A stretch of DNA of 16,583 nucleotides from Acidobacteriota bacterium (lineage in GTDB: Bacteria > Acidobacteriota > Terriglobia > Acidiferrales > UBA7541). The stretch is from assembly GCA_003161495.1 (NCBI GenBank), contig PMOP01000406.1, positions 1 through 16,583 of the forward strand. The letters are read 5' to 3'. Made by a program: the position numbers and the translations under genes. The notes under the pieces are model-generated. The model saw nothing but the letters and a program-made list of their open reading frames with translations. It was not told the origin of the DNA and made no database searches. Position 1 is the first letter of the stretch. Each line of letters opens with the position of its first letter. Positions 7,349 through 15,513 of the stretch are shown one piece after another.

Positions 7349-10300
7349 TCAATTCAAAAGATTCAGGCGCCGCAGTTCCGAATTATCGGGGAACATACGC
7401 AGGCCGAAGCGCACTGCTTTCGCGGCGGCGGACGGATCGCCCAGCGCCCGATCAGCTTGGAACAGAAGCGGATAAATTTCCGAATCTTCGTCGGGATAAT
7501 ATCGCATCACGAACTCGAGGTGTTGGCGCGCTTCCACCCATTTTTTCTGGCTGGCCAGCAATTCTCCAAGGTTGAGCTGCGTTTGGTAGTTGTACGGATC
7601 GAGCGCCAGACAAGCCCGCATGGCGCGAAAGGCTTCATCGGGCTTGCCCTCACGGAACAAAATTTCCGCAAGCTCCGCAGCCGCGGCTGCGCCCGCGCGC
7701 GGATCGGCCGCGATGAGGCGGCGCTGTAAATCTTCCGCCTCCGGCCAGCGGGAAAAATCCTCGTCGAGCTTCGCGAGGGATGTGAGGGCCCGCAAATTTT
7801 CTGGATCGCGTGCTAGAATTCGCTGGAATTCCTGGCGCGCTTTTTCGTTATTGCCGAAACGCCGATCGGTTTCGGCCAGGCCCCATGCGGCATCGAGCGA
7901 GCTCGGATCGATCGCCAGCGCCGCATCGAAGGCGTGGAAGGCCGACTGGAAATTAGAATCGGCGAGCGCGACGCGCCCGCGAATTATAGCAATGCTGGCG
8001 GTGACCGGACGATTGTCGAGAGCGTGCAAGAAACGCTCGGCTCCTTCGGCATCCTCCTGATTGACCGAAGTCGCGGCTGAGGCTGCGAGCGTTTGGTCGC
8101 GCGCGTCCGCCGGAAAATCCAGCGGTAAAGAATTTTTCTGCTCCGCCAGAAGCGCGTCGCGGTTCTTGTCTTCCAGGCCATGAACGAGCAGCGATCGCGG
8201 TGCATGATATTCGAGCAGGGTTCGATCGTCCGTATTCATTTCCGCGCCGGAAGAGAATTTCCGCAGGCCGCCGTCGTCGAGCAAATAAAAACCAAACAGT
8301 CCAGACGCTTCTTCCATGCCGAGCTGCGCGAAATCGCCGTGCAGGTCCGGCAATCCGAACAGGGCCCGCGCGCGCTGCAAAATCTCGCCTGATGGAGGAC
8401 TGGGCGCCATCAGGATCAGGTCCGGGGCATCTCCGTGCCAGAGCGTTGCTCCGTGAAATTCGGAGAGAAATGTGGCCAAGAGCATGCGCAAATCATCGGG
8501 ATAGAGGGAGTAGGCCTGCATCCATTGCACGAAAACGCCGTTCGGAGCAAGCCGGGCGCGGACGGCGGCATAAAATTCGCGCGTGAAAAGCGTGGCGACG
8601 CCGGCAATCCAGGGATTCGAGGGCTCGGAAATAATCAGGTCGTAGTTTTGCCGCGCGGTGAAAAGAAAATTGCGGGCATCGTCAAAGGTCACATGCACGC
8701 GTGGATCGAGAAGTACGTTGCGATTGAGTTGCGCGAGCAGCGGCGCGGCGCCAACCACGGCCGGCTCGATTTCGACGACGTCCAAGCGCTCCAATTCCGG
8801 ATAGGCGGCGAGCGCCGACGCCGTCATGCCGCTGCCGAAACCGACCAGGAGCACGAGGCGCGGCGGATGCGCGAGCGCCGCGAGATGGCCGAGAAGAAGC
8901 TGCGTGGTTGCGTCGTGATTCGAGGCGTCTACTTTTCCGTTGGTGCGCAGGGCAATGTAGTCGCCGGTTTTTGCGACGGAAATGTTGGCATTCAAGCCGT
9001 CTCGGAAATAAACGATGTCCAGTGCGTGCGCATTTTCCTGCAAAGTCAACGGGCGTTCGTAAAGATTCCAATACATCAAAGTGTTGAACGAAGCGACCGC
9101 GGGATCGTAAAAATAATTCGAGGAGCCGATGAACGCGGCGGCAAGGAGCAAGAAGAGATTCGTCGCAAGGGCAAGGATTTTACGCGAACGCCGCTGCGCG
9201 GAGGCCAATGAAATCGCGGCGGCCAAAGCGAGGTTGACCGCCGCAGTTGCGGCAAGCAAATGAAAACTTCCGAGGAGCGGCAGGAGCCAGAAGCCGGCGG
9301 CGAGCGCGCCTACGATCGCTCCGAGCGTGTTCCGCGCGTAAGCCCGTCCAACCGCGGCACTCGCGGCGGCTCCGCTGTCAGTAGCCGGCCCGGCAACCAG
9401 CACTACCACGGCCGGAAAATTAAATCCGAAGATTATTGCCGTGGGCAACATGGCCAGCGCGCTGGTGACAAATTGGGCCAGCACAAGGCCGCGAAACGAT
9501 TGGTGCGTCGCGCGCAGAATGGGCGGAAGCACTTCGATCAGGCGCGTAAAAAGCACGAGGAATGCGAGCGCGGCAAGCGCCGTCAGGGTCTGCGTTACGG
9601 CAAAGGTCATCGAGCCCGGGACGCGGCGGCGGCTCCATCGTTCAAACAAAGCGCTTCCGAGAACAATTCCACAGAGAAACGTCCCCAGCATCAGCGTGAA
9701 CGCGTACGTTGAACTGCCCAGCTGCGTGGAGAGCAGGCGCGTCCAGGCGATTTCGTAGGACATGGCCGTTGCGCCAACGATGGCAAAACCGATCAGGAAA
9801 AACCTCGATCGCGCAGAGAGAGGCAGCGATTCCATTTTTTGCGGTGGCATCAAGATATCCGAACCTGAGGCCGGCCCAGATTCTTGGCGCGAAAGAAACA
9901 GCGCCAAGAATCCGGCGGCCAAGTTCAGGGCTACAGCGATTCCAAGAGTCCGTCGCAAACCGAACGTGGGAAGAAAAATAAATCCAGCCGCGAAAGTCCC
10001 GGCAACCGCTCCCGCCGTGTTGATCCAATAAAGGCGCGACAGGCGCGCTCCCAGCTCCGCCGCATTCCGCGTAAGTCCGCGCACCAACACAGGCAGCGTG
10101 CCGCCCATCAGGAATGTCGGCACAAGCAAGACCACCGCAGATCCTACAAAGCGGATCATCAGCAAAACGCCGGCGTCGCCAGCAGCGTATGGATAAGCGG
10201 CCACATACGCCGCACGGACGCCCGCAAGTCCCGCGAGAGAAATCGCCGCAGTTGCGGCAACGCCAAGCTCCAGCCATCCATAGAACGCGACCGGCCGGCT

Positions 10301-10516
10301 CACGCGATCGCTTGCGCCTCCGATCCACGCGCTCCCCGAGGCCAGGCCCGCCATGAATACCGCGAGCACCGTGGCGACCGCGTAGGCCGTGTGCCCGAAA
10401 ATAAGGCCGAGCGCCTTGCTCCACACCACCTGATCGATCAATCCGGCTGCGCCTGAAAAGAAAAAACAAACGAGCAGGGGGGGGAAGAAAAACCGACGGC
10501 GAGATTGTTCCTGCAT
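7349..10516 (-). CDS. membrane-embedded spermidine-synthase-like protein fused to TPRs
   Basis: A 1055-residue protein in three parts. Residues about 10-500 contain many hydrophobic helices in an MFS/fused-spermidine-synthase arrangement (RRFFFPPLLVCFFFSGAAGL, later PTFLMGGTLPVLVRGL and MSYEIAWTRLL). About 510-760 is a Rossmann aminopropyltransferase-like domain with the nucleotide-binding loop VGFGSGM (G559 region; nt 8825-8842), DVVEIEP, FDDARNF and SEPSNPWIAG (from S630; nt 8609-8629). About 825-1055 is a run of TPR-like helices (LADSNFQSAFHAFDAALAID, GKPDEAFRAMRACLALDPYN). In true SpeE the equivalent of SEPSNPW is an Asp-containing DSSDP-type motif, so polyamine synthesis is doubtful; methyltransferase-like or unknown chemistry at the membrane is possible. 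Starts at 10576 (ATG) and 10648 (GTG) are also open; 10516 is preferred because it leaves room for divergent promoters, but no start has a good SD. Confidence 0.85.
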   Translation of the reverse strand: MQEQSRRRFFFPPLLVCFFFSGAAGLIDQVVWSKALGLIFGHTAYAVATVLAVFMAGLASGSAWIGGASDRVSRPVAFYGWLELGVAATAAISLAGLAGVRAAYVAAYPYAAGDAGVLLMIRFVGSAVVLLVPTFLMGGTLPVLVRGLTRNAAELGARLSRLYWINTAGAVAGTFAAGFIFLPTFGLRRTLGIAVALNLAAGFLALFLSRQESGPASGSDILMPPQKMESLPLSARSRFFLIGFAIVGATAMSYEIAWTRLLSTQLGSSTYAFTLMLGTFLCGIVLGSALFERWSRRRVPGSMTFAVTQTLTALAALAFLVLFTRLIEVLPPILRATHQSFRGLVLAQFVTSALAMLPTAIIFGFNFPAVVVLVAGPATDSGAAASAAVGRAYARNTLGAIVGALAAGFWLLPLLGSFHLLAATAAVNLALAAAISLASAQRRSRKILALATNLFLLLAAAFIGSSNYFYDPAVASFNTLMYWNLYERPLTLQENAHALDIVYFRDGLNANISVAKTGDYIALRTNGKVDASNHDATTQLLLGHLAALAHPPRLVLLVGFGSGMTASALAAYPELERLDVVEIEPAVVGAAPLLAQLNRNVLLDPRVHVTFDDARNFLFTARQNYDLIISEPSNPWIAGVATLFTREFYAAVRARLAPNGVFVQWMQAYSLYPDDLRMLLATFLSEFHGATLWHGDAPDLILMAPSPPSGEILQRARALFGLPDLHGDFAQLGMEEASGLFGFYLLDDGGLRKFSSGAEMNTDDRTLLEYHAPRSLLVHGLEDKNRDALLAEQKNSLPLDFPADARDQTLAASAATSVNQEDAEGAERFLHALDNRPVTASIAIIRGRVALADSNFQSAFHAFDAALAIDPSSLDAAWGLAETDRRFGNNEKARQEFQRILARDPENLRALTSLAKLDEDFSRWPEAEDLQRRLIAADPRAGAAAAAELAEILFREGKPDEAFRAMRACLALDPYNYQTQLNLGELLASQKKWVEARQHLEFVMRYYPDEDSEIYPLLFQADRALGDPSAAAKAVRFGLRMFPDNSELRRLNLLN

Positions 10517-10593
10517 TGCGAGCCGAATGGTAGTCTGGCCACCGGAAAGCGTCAAATGCCGCTCTGTTGCCGTCATGACACCGTTGGCAATTA

Positions 10594-12228
10594 ATGCCGA
10601 TAAAGATTTTTGCCGATGGCAGAAAACAGGGGCAAAGTTTGAAAACACGTCTAATAGACAGTTCCATGGTGGGCACCGTTGAGGAAGCGGTGGAAATCAT
10701 CAGCAATATTCTGGAAGCTTCCACGGAATATTCCATTATTGGAACGGCCATGGAAGGAACAATCCTGCTTTGGAACGAGGGCGCGCGCCACAGTTACGGA
10801 TACGAAGCCGAAGAAGTGGTGGGTAAATTAAATGGTTCCATCTTGCAAGCTCCAGAGGATGTATTGAGCGGGAAACATCCTGAAATGCTCAATGAAGCTC
10901 TGAAGGAAGGAAAATGGGAAGGCACGCTCCGTAGGATACAGAGGAACGGAGTACATTTCACGGCCCGCATGGTAGTACGGCCTCGTTTTGATTTCTCCGG
11001 AAAGCCGATCGGATATTTGTATATTTCCAAGGATATTTCCGAAGAAACGCGTCTGGCGGCGCAATTAGAATCCAGCTACAACAGCCTGCGGGAACAAGTG
11101 GTGCAGCGCCAAAACGCGGAGAGCGCTCTCTTGCAGGCCCACCGGGAAGTCATCGTCCGCGCTAACGAAGTGGAACATACTACTTCACAGGTGAGGCATC
11201 TGGCGGAAATGAGCGACCTTTTGCAATCTTGCGGAAGCTCCGAGGAAGCCCATCAAGTGGCACAGCGCGCCTTGCAGCAATTTTTCCCGGAAGAGTCGGG
11301 TGTTGTTTACCTGAGTGATCAGCCGGGCGGCTCGCTGGAAACATTCGCAAGCTGGAACAATGCAAATTTGATGTCCAATGAAAGTTTTGAACCCCAGCAG
11401 TGCTGGGCGCTTCGACGAGGCCGGCCGCATGCGATTGGGGCCGACAGCGCGGCAATCAAATGCGCGCACGTGAAGGACAGGAAACAAGGTGGCTCGATCT
11501 GCATTCCCATGGTGGGACAAGGCCAGTCGTTCGGGATATTCCATTTAGCCTGGGTTGGGGCGGATTCCACGCAACATCCACATAGTCGCGAAGATCGTGA
11601 AAAATTAGCCACGGCAGTAGCCGATATCATCGCCCTGGCCGTTTCCAATGTCAGGCTTCGTGAAGCACTCAAAGACCAAACTATTCGCGACCCGCTTACC
11701 GGATTGTATAACCGGCGCTACCTGGAAGACTCTTTGCATCGTGAGGTTTGCCGCGCACGGCGCTCCGGAGGTTCCATCGGAATTATCATGATCGATATCG
11801 ACAATTTTAAACAGTTCAACGATTCCTTTGGACATCCAATGGGGGACCAGTTGCTGAGAGCTTTGGGAGCTTACCTGAAGTTGCAGATCCGTCCGGAAGA
11901 CATACCATCCCGGTACGGTGGTGAAGAATTTACCCTCGTATTGCCGGGAGCGTCCCGTGAAATTGTCCACGACAGGGCTGAGAAGCTACGAAAAGGGTTC
12001 CGAAATCTACCCCTGAATTTTGGGGTAGGACTAGTAGATGCCGTGGAAACAATCTCGCTTTCCCTCGGCGTTGCGGTTTTTCCGGAGCATGGAGAGACCG
12101 CGAATGGAGTATTGAAATCGGCGGACCGGGCACTCTATGAGGCTAAGAAGGGCGGTAAAGACCGGGTAATGTTCGCAACGTTGGAAACAGGCGTAGCGAT
12201 AGAAGGGCGGCCTTTATTACCTTCTTGA
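10594..12228 (+). CDS. PAS-GAF-GGDEF diguanylate cyclase
   Basis: Makes cyclic di-GMP from two GTP. From ATG 10594 the protein has 544 residues with no membrane segment: a PAS domain about 31-150 (SIIGTAMEGTILLWNEGA .. YISKDISE), a short coiled coil about 152-200, a GAF-type domain about 205-350 with the CWALRRGRPH block (C270) and C290/H292, and a GGDEF domain about 360-530. The active site is GGEEF at 442-446, with DPLTGLYNRRYL upstream. The inhibitory site is intact: R433-P-E-D436, five residues before GGEEF, the same geometry as PleD, so product inhibition is expected. No EAL domain. Start uncertain: the ATG at 10594 has no SD, whereas an in-frame TTG at 10639 is preceded by AGGGG (10628-10632) with a 6-base gap; ATG 10666 is a third option. 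The signal sensed by PAS and GAF is unknown. No obvious terminator follows. Confidence 0.95.
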   Translation: MPIKIFADGRKQGQSLKTRLIDSSMVGTVEEAVEIISNILEASTEYSIIGTAMEGTILLWNEGARHSYGYEAEEVVGKLNGSILQAPEDVLSGKHPEMLNEALKEGKWEGTLRRIQRNGVHFTARMVVRPRFDFSGKPIGYLYISKDISEETRLAAQLESSYNSLREQVVQRQNAESALLQAHREVIVRANEVEHTTSQVRHLAEMSDLLQSCGSSEEAHQVAQRALQQFFPEESGVVYLSDQPGGSLETFASWNNANLMSNESFEPQQCWALRRGRPHAIGADSAAIKCAHVKDRKQGGSICIPMVGQGQSFGIFHLAWVGADSTQHPHSREDREKLATAVADIIALAVSNVRLREALKDQTIRDPLTGLYNRRYLEDSLHREVCRARRSGGSIGIIMIDIDNFKQFNDSFGHPMGDQLLRALGAYLKLQIRPEDIPSRYGGEEFTLVLPGASREIVHDRAEKLRKGFRNLPLNFGVGLVDAVETISLSLGVAVFPEHGETANGVLKSADRALYEAKKGGKDRVMFATLETGVAIEGRPLLPS

Positions 12229-12393
12229 GAGTTCGAGGTCACGCCAAATTATTTGTTCATTCCGGCGATCGGCTGCCCGGAGATAAACGAAGCTCTAAAT
12301 ATTCATTCCGGTAATCCACTTACCCGCAGCAAACGTTTTCCTGCTCAAGTTCTTTCCCATTTGGCCGAGTGTATATATGGGGGGAAATCGACA

Positions 12394-12741
12394 ATGCTAA
12401 ATAAAATCGCGGCAATTGTGTTCTTTGTTCTCATTCCACTTTCGGCTTTTGCAAGCCCGAAAGAGAAAGAGAGCGTTTCGGTTCAGGTAGTCACTTCCAA
12501 CACGAGGATCCACAGCTCATTCTCGAGCAACGCGTTCGCTTACACCGACCTTATGTTCACCCAATTAAACGGGAAGAAGGTAGTGTATCAATGCATCCAG
12601 CACGGGAATATTTGCCCCATGGTGGAATCCGGGAAAACTTATACGGCCGACCGGGAAGGAAACTTCATTTACATTTCGATGGATACTCCGGACGACAAAA
12701 AAGCCGTTTCCGTAAAATTCAGGAAAGTCGGGAGCTGGTAA
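12394..12741 (+). CDS. small exported protein of unknown function
   Basis: A 115-residue protein from ATG 12394, chosen for the G-rich SD (GGGGGG, 12379-12384, 9-base gap) and because it begins exactly at a signal peptide: MLNKIAAIVFFVLIPLSAFA, with cleavage likely before SPKE. The mature part of about 95 residues is polar, with several short beta-like stretches (VSVQVVTSNTRIH, KKVVYQCIQ, GNFIYISM, AVSVKFRKVGSW) and two cysteines (QCIQHGNICPM), which could form a disulfide outside the cytoplasm. The frame is open upstream to 12253 but that part has no SD and no protein-like pattern. I have the impression that similar short exported proteins recur in Acidobacteriota, but I cannot name a family. 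It lies 165 bp after the diguanylate cyclase and is followed by a hairpin. Confidence 0.75.
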   Translation: MLNKIAAIVFFVLIPLSAFASPKEKESVSVQVVTSNTRIHSSFSSNAFAYTDLMFTQLNGKKVVYQCIQHGNICPMVESGKTYTADREGNFIYISMDTPDDKKAVSVKFRKVGSW

Positions 12742-12754
12742 GATCCTGAGCGGT

Positions 12755-12790
12755 GGAAGCCGGAGCGCTATGAATTTCTGCCCGGCTTCC
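12755..12790 (+). terminator. hairpin after the exported protein gene
   Basis: GGAAGCCGG (12755-12763) pairs with CCGGCTTCC (12782-12790), a 9-bp stem with an 18-base loop, 13 bases after the stop. No T run follows, so termination efficiency is uncertain. Confidence 0.45.
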
Positions 12791-12932
12791 TGTCAGCGCA
12801 GTCCGCCATTGCGATCATCGTTTTTCCGAATCGTGACTCTGTAATATTTCCTCTTCGCCGCAAGTATTTTCAGTAACCCACCTCTTCCAAGCTCGCTCCC
12901 CGGAAACTGAGTTGCCGCCATTCGCATCAGGG

Positions 12933-12961
12933 TTGACAGTCGCGAGGCCTCCGACTATCGT
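12933..12961 (+). promoter_or_regulatory. promoter directly upstream of purD
   Basis: TTGACA (12933-12938), a 17-base spacer and TATCGT (12956-12961). The predicted transcript start is near 12968, only a few bases before the GTG start at 12971, so the message would be leaderless or nearly so. Confidence 0.5.
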
Positions 12962-12970
12962 GGGCCTACT

Positions 12971-14275
12971 GTGAAAATTCTGGTGATTGGAAGCGGAGGA
13001 CGCGAGCACGCGATGGTCTGGCGGCTGCGTCAGTCGCCGGAAGTCGAGAAAATCTGGTGCGCGCCGGGCAACGGCGGAATCGAGGAGTACGCCGAATGTG
13101 TGCCCGTGGACGCCGGTGACGTGGGCGCGCTCGTGTCTTTGGCCGAGCGCCTCAGGCCGGACCTCACCATCGTGGGGCCGGAAGCGCCGCTGGTCGCCGG
13201 GATCCGCAACAAATTTGAATGTCGCGGCATGCGCCTGGTTGGCCCTTCGCAGCGGGATGCGCGGCTGGAAGGCAGCAAGATTTACGCGAAGCAGTTCATG
13301 GACCGCTACGACATCCCCACGCCCACCCTCTATGGCGACTTTGAATCCCCGATCGAAGCGATTCGCGCGCTGGACGCGGTGGATTGGCCGGTGGTGGTCA
13401 AGGCCGACGGATTGTGCGCGGGCAAAGGCGTCCTGGTGGCGGAAACGCGCGCGGAGGCGGAGACGTTCATCCGCCGCCTCATGCAAAAACACGAACTCGG
13501 CGCGGGCGGCTCGCGCGTGCTGCTCGAACACGCTCTCAAGGGCGACGAACTTTCGTTCATCGTTCTGACGGATGGGCGATCCTTCCTGCCGATGGCGCCG
13601 ACGCGCGACCACAAGCGAGTCTTCGACGGCGACCGCGGCCCCAATACCGGCGGGATGGGCGCGTATACGATGGACGGAATGCTTACCCCGAAATACGAAT
13701 CGATGATCGTCAAGGACATCGTGTGCCCGACGATTGCGGGACTTTCCGAGGAAGGAATTCCATACACGGGCTTTCTGTATTTCGGGCTGATGCTGACCGC
13801 GAGCGGACCCATGGTTCTCGAATATAATTGCAGGCTGGGCGACCCGGAAACGCAGCCCATCATGATGCGAATGAATTTCGATCTGGCGGTGGCGTTTGAC
13901 GCGGTGGCTTCGCGCACGCTGGACAGGATCAAGCCCGCGTGGAAGCCCGGCGCGAGCGTTTGCGTGGTCATGGCATCGGGCGGATACCCAGGTACCTTTG
14001 AGACTGGGAAAAAAATTACGGGATTAGGTGAGGCGGAGCGGCTGCCGGACGTGGCCGTGTTTCACGCGGGGACGAAGCGCGAGGGCGATTCCGTGGTAAC
14101 GAATGGCGGACGCGTCCTCGGCGTGACGGCCTCGGCCGAGTCTCTATCGCGGGCGGTTTATAAGGCCTACGAAGCCGTAGGTAAAATTCACTTTGACGGG
14201 GCGCATTGCCGCACCGATATCGGCGTCAAGGGAGACCTCCAAAAAAGAATGGTCGCGGAGGCGCCGCGTGTCTGA
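12971..14275 (+). CDS. purD: phosphoribosylamine--glycine ligase (GAR synthetase)
   Basis: PurD joins phosphoribosylamine and glycine using ATP, the second step of purine synthesis; cytosolic. At 434 residues it is the usual length. The GTG start gives the family N-terminus MKILVIGSGGREHAMVWRL. Further blocks: PDLTIVGPEAPLVAGI, the ATP-grasp region VVVKADGLCAGKGVLVAET, then GDELSFIVLTDG, RDHKRVFDGDRGPNTGGMGAYT, YTGFLYFGLML and the metal/ATP-binding EYNCRLGDPETQ. Most bacteria have EFNVRFGDPETQ at that last site, so this is a mild variant with the key E, N, R and D kept. No Shine-Dalgarno precedes the GTG, and a promoter sits immediately upstream (possible leaderless start). The 3' end overlaps the next gene by 8 bases, indicating an operon with the MOSC gene and probably purE. 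Confidence 0.97.
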   Translation: MKILVIGSGGREHAMVWRLRQSPEVEKIWCAPGNGGIEEYAECVPVDAGDVGALVSLAERLRPDLTIVGPEAPLVAGIRNKFECRGMRLVGPSQRDARLEGSKIYAKQFMDRYDIPTPTLYGDFESPIEAIRALDAVDWPVVVKADGLCAGKGVLVAETRAEAETFIRRLMQKHELGAGGSRVLLEHALKGDELSFIVLTDGRSFLPMAPTRDHKRVFDGDRGPNTGGMGAYTMDGMLTPKYESMIVKDIVCPTIAGLSEEGIPYTGFLYFGLMLTASGPMVLEYNCRLGDPETQPIMMRMNFDLAVAFDAVASRTLDRIKPAWKPGASVCVVMASGGYPGTFETGKKITGLGEAERLPDVAVFHAGTKREGDSVVTNGGRVLGVTASAESLSRAVYKAYEAVGKIHFDGAHCRTDIGVKGDLQKRMVAEAPRV

Positions 14276-14738
14276 AATCCTGCACTTATTTCAATGCGTG
14301 GCGCACGGCGAGCCCATGCGCGAATTCGAGGAAGTGTCCGCCGTCGAAAATAAGGGGTTTCAGGACTGCATTCATGGACGGAGTGGAAGCGCTCGTCAGG
14401 TCCTTTTGATGGATCTGGAGACGCTCGAGGAATTCGGCATCGCGCCGGGGCGCGTCAGGGAAAACATCACGACGCGCGGGATCGCGCTGGAAACTTTGCC
14501 GCTCGGAGAGCGGCTGCGCGCGGGCGAGGCTCTGCTGGAAGTCACGAAACCCTGCGAGCCGTGCCACCAGATGGACGAAATCCGGCAAGGTCTTCAGGAA
14601 GCGCTTCGCGGGCGGCGCGGCCTTTTGTGCCGCGTGGTCGAGTCCGGGCGCATCCGCCGTGGCGATCGCATCGAAATTGAAAAAAGTGCGCGCGCATCGC
14701 ATCATGCCGGCGATGATTTCATCTCCGGCTCATTTTAA
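14268..14738 (+). CDS. MOSC-domain protein
   Basis: A 156-residue protein. The GTG at 14268 is preferred because GGAGG (14257-14261) lies 6 bases upstream; it overlaps the purD stop by 8 bases, suggesting translational coupling. The sequence is a stand-alone MOSC domain (molybdenum cofactor sulfurase C-terminal type): RQVLLMDLETLEEFGI, GRVRENITTRGI, LPLGERLRAGEALLEVTKPCEPC, GRRGLLCRVVESGRIRRGD. C96 and C99 in PCEPC include the conserved cysteine thought to carry sulfur in MOSC proteins. Stand-alone MOSC proteins such as YiiM handle N-hydroxylated compounds or metal-sulfur groups, but the substrate here cannot be read from the sequence. Why it sits inside a purine cluster is unclear; a link to hydroxylated base analogues (by analogy with YiiM/YcbX) is a guess. 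The frame is open further upstream inside purD without a better start. Confidence 0.88.
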   Translation: MSEILHLFQCVAHGEPMREFEEVSAVENKGFQDCIHGRSGSARQVLLMDLETLEEFGIAPGRVRENITTRGIALETLPLGERLRAGEALLEVTKPCEPCHQMDEIRQGLQEALRGRRGLLCRVVESGRIRRGDRIEIEKSARASHHAGDDFISGSF

Positions 14739-14788
14739 TTTATATTGATTAAGGATCATTCTACCAACCAGGAAGGCAGGAATCATTT

Positions 14789-15325
14789 ATGGCCAGTGAA
14801 TCGAAGAACAGCCGCAAGCCGCTCGTGGGAATCATCATGGGGTCGGACACAGATTTGCCGGTGATGAGCGAAACGGCAAAAATGCTGGAAAAGTTTGAAG
14901 TGCCCTACGAAATCGAAGTGACTTCGGCGCACCGATCGCCGGCGCGCACGCACGAGTACGCGTCGACGGCGGTTTCTCGCGGGCTCAAGGTGGTGATCGT
15001 CGCCGCGGGAGGCGCGGCGCATCTGGCGGGAGTGGTCGCGGCGGTTACGACGCTGCCCGTCGTCGCGGTGCCGATGGCCACCACGGTCCTCTCCGGCATC
15101 GACTCGCTGCTGTCGAGCGTTCAAATGCCCGGAGGCGTGCCCGTAGCGGCCATGGCCATCGACAAGCCGGGCGCCATCAACGCGGCAATTTTCGCGGCGG
15201 AAATTCTGGCCACGTCCGATCCGGAAATCGCCAAGCGGCTTACGACGTACAAGGAAGAGCTCGCCAAATCGGTGGCCGAAAAAAGCGCGCGCGTGAAATT
15301 ACAGTACGCGGGAAAAACCAGCTGA
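14789..15325 (+). CDS. purE: 5-(carboxyamino)imidazole ribonucleotide mutase, class I
   Basis: PurE converts N5-carboxyaminoimidazole ribonucleotide to the 4-carboxy isomer in purine synthesis; cytosolic octamer. The 178-residue product fits class I PurE: GIIMGSDTDLPVM near the N-terminus, the catalytic-histidine motif SAHRSP, AAGGAAHLAG, and LSGIDSLLSSVQMPGGVPVA. The ATG at 14789 has an AGGA (14778-14781) 7 bases upstream. It lies 50 bp after the MOSC gene in an AT-rich gap (TTTTAATTTATATTGATT), probably the same operon although a weak own promoter cannot be excluded. PurK, which makes the substrate and is often next to purE, is absent: downstream there is only a repeat cluster and opposite-strand peptides. 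The last 20 residues are a charged tail. Confidence 0.96.
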   Translation: MASESKNSRKPLVGIIMGSDTDLPVMSETAKMLEKFEVPYEIEVTSAHRSPARTHEYASTAVSRGLKVVIVAAGGAAHLAGVVAAVTTLPVVAVPMATTVLSGIDSLLSSVQMPGGVPVAAMAIDKPGAINAAIFAAEILATSDPEIAKRLTTYKEELAKSVAEKSARVKLQYAGKTS

Positions 15326-15380
15326 TCCGCGCTTTACGTCACGCAAAATTCAGGCGTGTAGGAAGCTGCGTCGGGCTCTT

Positions 15381-15404
15381 GTGGCGCAGGCTTCAGAGCC
15401 TGCG
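15381..15404. repeat. REP-like unit A (left outer unit)
   Basis: Starts GTGGCGCAGGCTTCAG; a self-complementary hairpin is formed by CGCAGGCT (15385-15392), loop TCAG and AGCCTGCG (15397-15404). It matches the arm of the 7275-7348 element apart from a 2-base insertion. Confidence 0.75.
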
Positions 15405-15428
15405 TGACAACTCACAATTGCCATGTTT

Positions 15429-15497
15429 TTGTAGCGCCCGCCTTCAGGCGGGCATTTTAGAATCAAGCAGATGCCAGCCTGAAGGCGGGCGCTACAA
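15429..15497. repeat. inner REP pair B, 21-bp perfect inverted arms
   Basis: 15429-15449 (TTGTAGCGCCCGCCTTCAGG, then C) is perfectly complementary to 15477-15497. After one mismatch (15450/15476) pairing resumes for 5 bp (GGCAT with ATGCC), giving a 27-position stem around a 15-base loop (15456-15470). The left unit also folds alone: GCCCGCC, TTCA, GGCGGGC (15436-15453). This is a BIME/REPIN-like layout. Confidence 0.85.
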
Positions 15498-15513
15498 GAG
15501 CCAAAACTGCGTT

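Noticed and set aside
8435..9211. 258-codon plus-strand frame within the membrane fusion gene
   Set aside because: Antisense to the conserved Rossmann domain; Arg/Gly-rich composition typical of a shadow frame.
12256..12311. 10-base direct repeat TTCATTCCGG at 12256-12265 and 12302-12311; considered as operator or riboswitch part
   Set aside because: Only two short copies; I could not fit the region to a c-di-GMP (GEMM) or other riboswitch consensus, so chance is likely.
12815..13612. 265-codon minus-strand frame overlapping purD and its upstream region
   Set aside because: Arg/His/Ala-rich shadow translation with no recognisable domain; purD on the other strand explains the region.
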